Source of the DNA: Ascidiaceihabitans sp029251465
GTDB taxonomy: Bacteria; Pseudomonadota; Alphaproteobacteria; Rhodobacterales; Rhodobacteraceae
NCBI RefSeq assembly: GCF_042932805.1
Contig: NZ_CP170633.1
Coordinates: 682,001-746,000, forward strand
Length of the DNA: 64,000 nucleotides
Direction of reading: 5' to 3'
Below the pieces are notes generated by a model. It did not search any database, had not been told where the DNA came from, and saw nothing but the letters and a program-made list of their open reading frames with translations. This document shows, in pieces, positions 1-7,181 of the stretch; position 1 is the first letter of the stretch, and every line of letters begins with the position of its first letter. The position numbers were made by a program, and so were the translations under genes.

Positions 1-112
1 CAAGCGGCCAGCGTGTCCTCAACATGCGCCTTGGCACGGCCTAGTCCATACAACGCGAGGTGCCTTGAGCCGATATTGATGCGGACGCCCCATGGGTCTT
101 TGGGGTGAGGGC
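1..112 (-). CDS. Unidentified partial reading frame next to the IS fragment
   Basis: On the minus strand this stretch is open without a stop and reads a plausible peptide containing DPWGVRINIG and ALYGLGRAKAH. It would belong to a gene whose start was removed at the IS junction (about position 112) and whose end lies left of the window. The protein family was not recognised. The frame is short, so it may also be chance. Confidence 0.22.
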
Positions 113-517
113 GCTTGGTCCATGCAATCGCGCATGACGACAGATCTCGCTCTTCAGGCTCTGTTAGCTGCTGTTTGGCGGCGCAAACCAAAGACCAAGG
201 TGATGATCCATTCTGATCAAGGATCGCAGTTCACGGGCAAAGAGTGGCAATCGTTCCTGGACAAACACAATCTGGATGCCAGCATGAGCAGACGTGGGAA
301 CTGCCATGACAATGCGGTGGCTGAAAGCTTCTTCCAGCTTTTGAAACGGGAACGCGTCAGGCGGCGGACATATGTCACACGCGACGCAGCAAGACAGGAC
401 GTGTTCGACTACATCGAGATGTTCTACAACCCGACCCGCAAGCACACCAACAACGGCATGCTGTCGCCAGTTGACTATGAAACAGAACAAAGAAAAATGA
501 ACAAGGCAGGCGTCTAG
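92..517 (+). pseudogene. IS3-family transposase OrfB, C-terminal fragment
   Basis: This is the last part of an IS3-family DDE transposase (rve integrase core). The second catalytic Asp is visible in HSDQGSQFTG and the catalytic Glu in NAVAESFFQLLK, followed by the typical C-terminal end with FYNPTRKH and LSPVDYE. The first catalytic Asp and the whole N-terminal half are missing, so it cannot transpose by itself. The first seven or so residues of the open frame come from flanking DNA. The stop lies a few bases before the presumed terminal inverted repeat. Confidence 0.8.
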
Positions 518-535
518 GAAACTAGGGGCACCTCA
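113..535 (+). mobile_element. Right-hand remnant of an IS3-family insertion sequence
   Basis: The 3' part of an IS3-type transposase gene runs into a plausible terminal inverted repeat at about 512-535, which read inwards begins TGAGGTGCCCCTAG. No left end, OrfA or N-terminal OrfB is present. The left junction lies near 112, where the transposase reading stops making sense and another minus-strand frame appears. It is therefore an immobile remnant, marking this edge of the window as accessory DNA. Confidence 0.6.
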
Positions 536-777
536 AAACGAACCGTCGCCATACTTCGGTTCATTTGCGCATACCGATACCTATCGGTGAAGCAAGTGGC
601 GACGATGGTGGGTGTGCGTTCATACTCATTTGCACTTACTATGACGACTTCAGTCGTTACAATCTTTCTATGGAAAGGGTGGAAAATTCCAATGTTTCAA
701 GGTTGGCTTGTCTTGGTGCCAAACCTCAACTGAACTTGGGAATCGTTTGAGAGAAGACAGGACGCAAGCGTTACACG

Positions 778-1221
778 TCAGAAGCGATCGAAAATTAGCA
801 TATAAGCGCCAGTTCCAAGGAAAACGGTCGCAAATGCTAAAATGACGCCACCCATGATGAAATGACCTGGTCCCGGATAGCGGACTGCGGTTCGATCATT
901 TGGGTTTGCCAAAACTTCATCTTGTCGCCCGATCGGATAATTCCAGTTCGTCGCCCCCGCGGCCGTCTCTCCTTGATATTTCACGCCGTCCGACCCTTTA
1001 TACTCATAAGTCGGGTAGTAGGTATATCTGCTCGGCATATCATCTGTGCCCGACGTGTATTCCTGTCTGATGGAAACGATGGTGCCCATGACACGCTCGG
1101 CGCCTTTGCTGAACTTCAAAGCGGTTCTAATCACGGTCACACCCGCCCAAAGCAAAAGCAAAGGCACGATCACAAACACCACGAATATGATGAGCTTCAC
1201 CCAAATCGGTAGGTCTTCCAT
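778..1221 (-). CDS. DUF3592 family membrane protein
   Basis: This 147-residue protein has an N-terminal membrane helix (about residues 8-30, rich in Val, Ile and Leu), a soluble central part and a second membrane helix near the C terminus (about 122-142). The central part has the DUF3592 look: YYPTYEY, then a Gly-rich turn, IGRQDEVLANPND and AVRYPG. Members are membrane-anchored proteins of unknown biochemical role, often beside secreted or accessory genes. It stands alone here, with 250-400 bases of apparently non-coding DNA on both sides. The family call is from motif resemblance. Confidence 0.7.
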   Translation of the reverse strand: MEDLPIWVKLIIFVVFVIVPLLLLWAGVTVIRTALKFSKGAERVMGTIVSIRQEYTSGTDDMPSRYTYYPTYEYKGSDGVKYQGETAAGATNWNYPIGRQDEVLANPNDRTAVRYPGPGHFIMGGVILAFATVFLGTGAYMLIFDRF

Positions 1222-1637
1222 TGTGGGTCCATTCCTATTGTTTTTGCCGAGATATTCTCGTCTATCAGAAAAGGCATAGGGTCCGTGGCCAGCACAAGCA
1301 ATTGTCCCTTAGCAGGACTTGTTCTTAGGACCTCGACTATTCCAGCCTACCGGAATTGGTCGCCAGAACCGCACGCTAGCACGGTGCTGGCTGACAAGAT
1401 ACGCTGTTCTTTTCTGGATGCTTAAGTGCCAGTCAATGTATCAACAATCGCGGTTGATCAAACTGCCGTCCGGCGCTGTTGTATTGCACGCCGTTGCATG
1501 TTCCAAATTACGGGATTCTAACCATTCCGCGTCAGTCATAACCGCTCTGGTCAGGAGCGCGATGAACAAGCCTTGGGGCCCCATTTTCACAACTTTAGTG
1601 TAACGCCTTGCACAACCATTTTTTGCGCAGCGGATTG
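1222..1637. other. Gene-free stretch, nothing recognised
   Basis: Short open frames occur on both strands but none has a recognisable product, a convincing ribosome-binding site or a consistent coding character. I see no repeat, terminator or RNA gene. It may be the decayed downstream part of the tail-collar locus. Confidence 0.5.
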
Positions 1638-2152
1638 TTATGACGGCGAAGGGTACTCTCCTGTCATGGCAATGCACCAGACCGTTCCCGGCACTCCTTC
1701 GAATATCTCGTACATGTCCGGCAACGCAAAATGGTCCCGTCCGTTTCCACCGTAATTATTGCTGATAACTGAGAACAAACTCTCATTGCCGGTTATACTG
1801 ACGATGCTTCCATCGCTTCCATCCGCTTTTTGGAACCCAGACGGGCAGGTTGAACCATTCATCATTACGATTTCACCTAAGTATTGGGGCCATTAGAGCC
1901 AGTGTTGGACGTTGCGTCACACCAGCGAAGTGGCAATTTCCACGTTCCCCAAGGGTCGACTTCCTGAAAGCGTCGCAGCTCGATGTCGCTGCGCAATCTA
2001 TACCCAGCAGGGCAGTCGCTGAATGCATCAGGCAGGGACAGCATCAGATTGGCAGCGCGCGGGTCGGCGCCGCTTGTTGCTTGGGAAACATCAGTTCCAA
2101 AAGCACTAATGCACCAAACCACGCCGCAGTGCAGCTTCCTCGAAGCAGACAT
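1638..2152 (-). pseudogene. Tail-collar domain protein, probably frameshifted
   Basis: The downstream part (1638-1865) reads CPSGFQKADGSDG, a short helix, NNYGGNGRDHFALPDM and a C-terminal CIAMTGEYPS, which is the phage tail collar (PF07484) pattern of tail-fibre tips and exported microcystin-dependent-like proteins. An upstream minus-strand frame (1877-2152) begins MSASRKLHCG and ends at a TAG just before it, in a different frame. The collar frame itself is open back through YLGEIVMMNG, the usual start of a collar domain, and then meets a TAA. The two frames overlap at 1877-1890, so one lost base pair would explain both. The alternative is two separate small genes. Confidence 0.5.
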
Positions 2153-2281
2153 TCAATCCCTGAAGAGTATTTCTATTAGTTCGACATCCACACAGGACAA
2201 AACGAACCCTCAGCGCAACGGCTCTTGGCACATTTTATCTTCACCATGACAACCGTTTAACAATACACTAAACGTGCATAG

Positions 2282-4036
2282 ATGGATCAAGTTGCAATAG
2301 ACAGCGCTTCAACAGAAGACCTTTTGAACGTCGTATACGATGTCTCAGCCGACCCTGCTTCTTTCCAAACCCTAACTACTGCGTTCGAACAATGGATCTG
2401 GCCGAAAATCGAGGACTCAGACAACACGGATCTGGAAAATTACTTTGCGTCGCATTTTGAAAGAGCCGAGGGCATTCTGGCCCATATCTCTTCGCACATG
2501 CCAGACACACAATTATCCGAACACCTCGATCAAACCGGCGCGCTTTCGAATACAAACGTTTTGCTATTCGATGATCAATTAAAAATTGTCTCAGGCTCTG
2601 GTGCCGCTCAACAATCGTTTTCGTTGAAACCGGGTGATCTGATTTCCGATTTGCCGATCCTACCAGAGGACATCCCGCCATTGTTGCAGCACGCCAACAA
2701 GCTATTGGCTCAAGGTCAGGATACACAATCGTTCCTGCGGGTTAGACATCAAGATGGTCAGCGACTGATCATTCTCCAAATCCGAGTCGTATCTCATGAA
2801 GATCGCACTTTTTTGGCTGCCGTGTCCTCGAACGTGCATTGGCCAAACGAATATCAGGAATGGTTGCACAGGGCCTACGGCCTAACTTCTGCCGAATGCG
2901 AAATTGTTCGATTGATCGTGGATTGCCAAAACATAACGGAAATCGCGCACAGTCGTGGACGTTCCGAAGGCACCATCCGCAATCAAGTCAAAAGTATTTT
3001 CGCCAAGACCGGATCGCGCAATCAGGCGGAGTTGGTTCGGCTGGCGATGTCCATCATGCAAGTGGCTGCCTTCGATGATGACAAGGCTATTTACAGCGCG
3101 TTGCAACGCAAATCCGCGCCAACCAGCCTTCCCCATGTACCTGTAAACAGCGTTACCGGCCCAGACGGGCGCAATCTGGACTATCTGATCCTTGGTGACC
3201 CGGAAGGTGCACCAGTCATCTATCTGCAAACCGAACTTGGCCTCACACGGCTACCGCAATTTGTCGAAGACAACGCCCGCAGGCGTGGGATGCGGGTTAT
3301 CTCGCCCATCCGCGCAGGGTTTGGAAACTCTGACCCTGTGCCGAAGAACGCCAGCTTTTCAAAACAGGTTGCGCAGGATTTGCTTACCGTAATGGACCAT
3401 GAAGGCATCACTTCCCTTCCGGTCATTTCTATAGCCGCCGACAATGCCTTTCCCGCCTATATGCACATTTTGCGCCCTGGCTCGGTGAAGGCCATCATCG
3501 CCACTAGCGGCTGTTTTCCATTCGAAAATGACGATCAAGCCGCGCGGCAACATGCGACACATAGGCTGATGCATTCGACCGCCCGCTATTTCCCGCGTTT
3601 GCTGCCCTTTGTCGCTAAGGCCAGCTTCGCTTTCATTCGCAAAACGGGCAAAGAGGTGATGATCAAGCTGATCTTCAAAAACGCGCCACATGATTTGAAG
3701 TTGTTCGAAAACCCCGACGTGCGCGCCGCGGTTCTTGAGGGCAGCGATGTTGGTTTGTCAGATCAACACAGCGCGCATGAAGCTTTTATATTGCAATGCC
3801 TATCTTACCATGATCCAGAACAATTGACCCTTTTGCCTCGGTTAAAAGCGGACGGCGTGCCCTATCATTCTTTAAATGGATTGAAAGATCCGTCCATGCA
3901 CGCTGATACAGTTGCCGAAAATCAGGAAAGGCACGCTTGGATCGATTTTCATATTTACCCAGAGGCGGGTCAGTGGTTATTTTTCCAGCATCCGGATGAT
4001 GTGTTTGATTTGGTTGAACGCTTTCTGGTGAAATGA
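2282..4036 (+). CDS. LuxR-type HTH regulator fused to an alpha/beta-hydrolase fold
   Basis: The 584-residue protein has an N-terminal sensor-like part (1-195), a LuxR-type HTH (about 201-260, beginning LTSAECEIVRL and including EGTIRNQVKSIFAKT) and a C-terminal alpha/beta-hydrolase fold (about 290-584, with ISPIRAGFGNSDP before the nucleophile strand). The expected nucleophile elbow reads IAADNA and the usual GH near the C terminus reads AGQWLFFQHPDD, so the Ser and His of a classical triad are absent. By inference the domain binds a ligand rather than hydrolysing it. The gene stands alone, has base composition poorer in GC than the core genes, and begins at an ATG one base after TAG. Confidence 0.8.
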   Translation: MDQVAIDSASTEDLLNVVYDVSADPASFQTLTTAFEQWIWPKIEDSDNTDLENYFASHFERAEGILAHISSHMPDTQLSEHLDQTGALSNTNVLLFDDQLKIVSGSGAAQQSFSLKPGDLISDLPILPEDIPPLLQHANKLLAQGQDTQSFLRVRHQDGQRLIILQIRVVSHEDRTFLAAVSSNVHWPNEYQEWLHRAYGLTSAECEIVRLIVDCQNITEIAHSRGRSEGTIRNQVKSIFAKTGSRNQAELVRLAMSIMQVAAFDDDKAIYSALQRKSAPTSLPHVPVNSVTGPDGRNLDYLILGDPEGAPVIYLQTELGLTRLPQFVEDNARRRGMRVISPIRAGFGNSDPVPKNASFSKQVAQDLLTVMDHEGITSLPVISIAADNAFPAYMHILRPGSVKAIIATSGCFPFENDDQAARQHATHRLMHSTARYFPRLLPFVAKASFAFIRKTGKEVMIKLIFKNAPHDLKLFENPDVRAAVLEGSDVGLSDQHSAHEAFILQCLSYHDPEQLTLLPRLKADGVPYHSLNGLKDPSMHADTVAENQERHAWIDFHIYPEAGQWLFFQHPDDVFDLVERFLVK

Positions 4037-4160
4037 GAAGGCGGAATTTTTTGATCTAACTCTACCAAGAGCAACGTCAAACATCCGTCCAAAAGCGCCG
4101 ATCACCTGAAACTGCGTTCTAAGAAGTGTCCGCATAAAGTTAAAGAAATCGCGTTTTATG

Positions 4161-4172
4161 TCCCATATGGGA
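4161..4172. promoter_or_regulatory. Perfect palindrome TCCCATATGGGA
   Basis: A 12-base perfect palindrome sits about 75 bases upstream of the two-gene cassette that starts at 4240 and downstream of the LuxR-hydrolase gene. It could be an operator for a dimeric regulator. No regulator is assigned. Confidence 0.35.
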
Positions 4173-4237
4173 TATAGACACAGCCCGACATTACACGTCT
4201 CCTTTGCGTATAAGCGAAATCAGGTGATCTTGGCATC

Positions 4238-4253
4238 AAGTGGCATGCCACTT
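4238..4253. promoter_or_regulatory. Perfect 16-base palindrome across the predicted start codon
   Basis: AAGTGGCATGCCACTT is a perfect 16-base palindrome and contains the GTG used as start of the next gene. As RNA it could fold over the initiation site; as DNA it could be an operator. It also makes the GTG start doubtful. Confidence 0.4.
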
Positions 4254-5352
4254 GGGGAATGTTGATTTGGAAGTTATTAATTTGTCCGATTTGAATACAG
4301 TTAAACTCATTGCAGACCTCCGGCTAAAAATTAGGGATCTGTACGGCGATGATCTCAATGCGTTCAACGCCGTCGTCTGGCCTGACTACGCTGGGAAATC
4401 CGCCGCCTCCGACCAGATCGAGGCGTCTTACGATACCGCGATGGACTTGGTGGACAGTCTTGAAAAGGATGCCCCGTCAAATCCCGCCGCGATGCCCGCG
4501 TGGGAGGCGAACCGCGTAACCATTGCTGCCGCCATCGACTTCATCATGATCGACGCGGTGGCCCCACATATGCGGGCCGGAAAACTGGTGGGCCTTCGCG
4601 GCGCAGCCAAACAGCGGGCGACAGATATCGATCAGCTCAGCGGCCTTTCGGAGTCTAAGATCTATGACGCGGTCACGGAATTTGTGGCTAAGGCCCACGA
4701 CGCGGCAGAGGCCCTTAGAGATATCGCTGCACGCCCTCGGGCCTATACCGATCTGGCGGGCCATCTCGCGGTTGAGATGTCGACGCTTGGCACAAAGGGC
4801 GGCTTTGCGACATTGGATGACATGATGGTCTACGGTCAGGACGAAATTGACGACGTCCTGACTGCGATGAAAGCCAGCAAGTTCTGGGGCGAGGGTGGGA
4901 AAATAGCGACGTTCTTCGGGCGCATCGCGAAATACCTGGGCCCTGCCGTGACAGCTCTTGCCGTTGTGGGCGTCGTTATTGCATCCATCGCGCAAAGCGA
5001 ACATTGGGGCGAGGTGCTGGCCAAGGGTGCGGCGGCTCTGGGCATTGGCCTCGCTGTCGGCGCTGTCGTTGGATCGGCCACCGTTCAGGCTGGGATCGGG
5101 ACTGCGCTGGCGACGATATTCGCCGCCGCAGGCGTCACCGGAGAGGTTCCGCCAGTGGCCATCGCCATCGCGGCAGCAGGCCTTGTGATTGCGGTCACTT
5201 ACGCCGCGGTCGAATCCTTCAACTTCCTCTTCGACCTGATATTCAACCTTACTGGCGACACGTCCGCCATGGCCCGCCTTATGGCCGCCCCGATGTCTCG
5301 CTCCATGGGTTTGCCAATGGCAAGATCCATGGCGCGAGGCATGGCTGGATAA
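4240..5352 (+). CDS. Unknown helical protein with a long hydrophobic region
   Basis: I do not recognise this 370-residue protein. Residues 1-210 look mainly helical and soluble. Residues about 230-337 form a long Gly/Ala/Val-rich hydrophobic region of three or four possible membrane hairpins (for example LAVVGVVIASIA and GIGLAVGAVVG). The C terminus has repeated Arg-Ser-Met units (MSRSMG, MARSMARG). A soluble helical part followed by a glycine-zipper-like membrane segment is seen in pore-forming proteins, but this is inference. The GTG start overlaps a palindrome; TTG at 4279, seven bases after GGAAG, is an alternative. The next gene starts 34 bases downstream, so the two look co-transcribed. 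Confidence 0.65.
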   Translation: MACHLGNVDLEVINLSDLNTVKLIADLRLKIRDLYGDDLNAFNAVVWPDYAGKSAASDQIEASYDTAMDLVDSLEKDAPSNPAAMPAWEANRVTIAAAIDFIMIDAVAPHMRAGKLVGLRGAAKQRATDIDQLSGLSESKIYDAVTEFVAKAHDAAEALRDIAARPRAYTDLAGHLAVEMSTLGTKGGFATLDDMMVYGQDEIDDVLTAMKASKFWGEGGKIATFFGRIAKYLGPAVTALAVVGVVIASIAQSEHWGEVLAKGAAALGIGLAVGAVVGSATVQAGIGTALATIFAAAGVTGEVPPVAIAIAAAGLVIAVTYAAVESFNFLFDLIFNLTGDTSAMARLMAAPMSRSMGLPMARSMARGMAG

Positions 5353-5386
5353 ACGATTTTACCAACAACTATAGACAGGAAAAACC

Positions 5387-6055
5387 ATGAGATACGGAAC
5401 AGCAATTGATCGCGAACAATTCATCGGATCCTACCTAAAAAGAGAATTCGGCATCCGGGACCCTAATGATACAAAGCCGGAACAGTTGCTTGCTGCCAAC
5501 CAAGCCATGGCAAAGCAGGCGATGAATCAACAAAGCGATTCCGAACAAGCTGCCTCCGAAAAAGTCTATGGGATGGCAAAGGATTATGGCAACGGCATTG
5601 CGATCATGATGATGATCTATAATGGCTCCGACAACCCGCTGAACTACCGCAGCATCTGGGGCGCCAGCGGGGCTAAGCCCTACAAGAACGAGCCGGACGC
5701 GCGGATTGATCCGGGTCAATGGTCAGTCTTTCTTTGGGGCGGAGCCGGTTGGGGGCGCGGTGCCATTGGCTCACTCTTCTACAATATAGACGGCCACGAC
5801 GAGCCTTGTGTCTGGCAAATTTCGGTAAGCGCCGGAGAGGCCGAGAACTGTAGAATATGGACGCAACCTTGGTTCGCCAATGTCATGAGAAACCACCAGG
5901 GCCATCTCACCGAAATGGCATCAAACTCCTCCCATGGAAAAACGAGGATGACTAAAGATCTGGGCTATATCCGCGCTTTTGGTGAGACCTCACAGGGCAG
6001 GGCACCCTTAATGAAGTTTGTTATCACCCGCAGCGACATCGGTCACTTCGAGTAA
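5387..6055 (+). CDS. Unknown protein, possible beta-sandwich (actinoporin/aegerolysin-like)
   Basis: This 222-residue protein starts at ATG after an AGGAAAA-type ribosome site and follows the 370-residue membrane-type gene by 34 bases. Residues 1-65 are polar and Gln/Ala-rich, probably helical. Residues about 70-220 look like a beta-sandwich rich in Trp, Tyr and Gly: MIYNGSDNPL, DPGQWSVFLWGGAG, GSLFYNIDG, RIWTQPWF. The order of an N/G turn, a WG(A/G) strand and a Trp-rich loop recalls actinoporins and aegerolysins, which bind membranes. The similarity is faint and judged by eye. No signal peptide is seen. An undescribed two-component membrane-active system is one possibility. Confidence 0.6.
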   Translation: MRYGTAIDREQFIGSYLKREFGIRDPNDTKPEQLLAANQAMAKQAMNQQSDSEQAASEKVYGMAKDYGNGIAIMMMIYNGSDNPLNYRSIWGASGAKPYKNEPDARIDPGQWSVFLWGGAGWGRGAIGSLFYNIDGHDEPCVWQISVSAGEAENCRIWTQPWFANVMRNHQGHLTEMASNSSHGKTRMTKDLGYIRAFGETSQGRAPLMKFVITRSDIGHFE

Positions 6056-6514
6056 GGTGAGAAGTTTTTGGGGGCGGCGCATTTACCGCCTCCAGACTGC
6101 GCATTCACAGATCGCCAGTGTGTTTACCATGTCATCACTTTGCACCTTTATTGGAACTTTCAATTAAAACTGACCCACGCACACCCAAGGTCCGGTCGGC
6201 AAAGGACACTAGATCCCCATGCCAGCAACAAGGCTGTCATGGGAAAGCTCTGGGCGGTGTTCGAAGAAGCAGCCAAGTTCAACTGGGTTAGCTAACCGAG
6301 ATACGAGCGAGGTATATTTTGCATATCGCTCCCAACAGCAGACATTCGAACGCGTTGCAGCATTGGTCAAAGTGGGCTCAGAGCCGCCTTGCGGCGGTGC
6401 AGAAAAATTCGCGGTTCACGGTTGTTTGAATGTCGGCTCTCGCGGTTATGCCTGAATCGAAAACGGGGCTTACCATGCCGATGTGATACGCGAGTAACTC
6501 CGGGAAACGGATTC
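6056..6514. repeat. Gene-free stretch with a spaced inverted repeat
   Basis: No supported gene. GACATTCGAAC at 6341-6351 is repeated in inverted orientation with one mismatch at 6424-6434 (GTTTGAATGTC), and a small GCCGC/GCGGC stem lies between them. This could be a remnant of a mobile element's ends or a structured RNA. No protein or RNA family is assigned. Confidence 0.3.
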
Positions 6515-6778
6515 TTACGCATCATAGACGCCTAGTCGAATATCAAATGGGTTGAGCGGCGGCACCTCGCCGTCGCCCCCGTCCGCGAAAGGGGCCGCTG
6601 ATAACACTTCATCAAGGTCCACATGGCGATACCGCTTGACTGTACCTATCATACGCGGCGGCTTAATTGCGCCCGCGTCCACAAGTTTATCAAGCGTGGT
6701 AGTGCAAACGCCAATGTATGAGGCGGCGGCAATACGGGACAAGGCGGCGGTGTGATCGTGGGCGGTAAGCTTTTTCAT
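6515..6778 (-). CDS. Small HTH (AlpA/excisionase-like) DNA-binding protein
   Basis: This 87-residue protein contains a compact helix-turn-helix: AALSRIAAASYIGV, then TTTLDKLVDAGAI, then a wing with PPRMIGTVKRYRHVDLDEVL. This is the arrangement of MerR-like/AlpA/excisionase proteins found in prophage and integrative-element control regions. Its ATG overlaps the stop of the upstream 66-residue frame by four bases (ATGA), so the two are translationally coupled. No integrase is found next to it, so it is probably what remains of an integrated element. Function is inferred from the fold only. Confidence 0.6.
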   Translation of the reverse strand: MKKLTAHDHTAALSRIAAASYIGVCTTTLDKLVDAGAIKPPRMIGTVKRYRHVDLDEVLSAAPFADGGDGEVPPLNPFDIRLGVYDA

Positions 6779-6975
6779 TCTGCGTCCGTCTCAATCTTTG
6801 CCATAACCTCGTCAAAGACCAGATGATATTGCAGGATCACCACGCCGGGGCTTTTGAAAGTTTGACCGTTGATTGCCTGAAAGCCGTTCCATAACGTAGC
6901 TGTCGGCAGGTTTAGGCAGTAAATCGCAAGAAATAGCCTATTTTTGACAAATCCCAAATTTCGATAGCAACTCAT
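6775..6975 (-). CDS. Small unknown protein coupled to the HTH gene
   Basis: A 66-residue frame that ends inside the start of the HTH gene (ATGA overlap). It contains FQAINGQTF and ILQYHLVFDEVMAKIE. The frame is open about 30 codons further upstream, back to a TAG, so the true start or the remnant of a longer gene may lie there. The sequence is not recognised. Its placement before an excisionase-like gene suggests it is the tail of a decayed mobile-element gene, but this is inference. Confidence 0.4.
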   Translation of the reverse strand: MSCYRNLGFVKNRLFLAIYCLNLPTATLWNGFQAINGQTFKSPGVVILQYHLVFDEVMAKIETDAE

Positions 6976-7181
6976 GCGTGTAGATGTTTCCTTTACGTTA
7001 ACTGCTGCCGATTGTTGCTCCGTATTGGTGACTTCTGGCAGTTCTCGCGACTTCGAAACGCGTCCCTAACGAGAGGCAAAAATCTCTTTTTAAAGAACGG
7101 TCTGAATAGGCGGAACAACTCGTTGTTTCGCAGCAGAGATACTTTGTCTTTTTTGGTGAAACAGCAAAAAAGGAAAGTTAC

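Noticed and set aside
1319..1603. Plus-strand frame in the gap before the tail-collar remnant
   Set aside because: No ribosome site and no recognisable domain; composition not protein-like.
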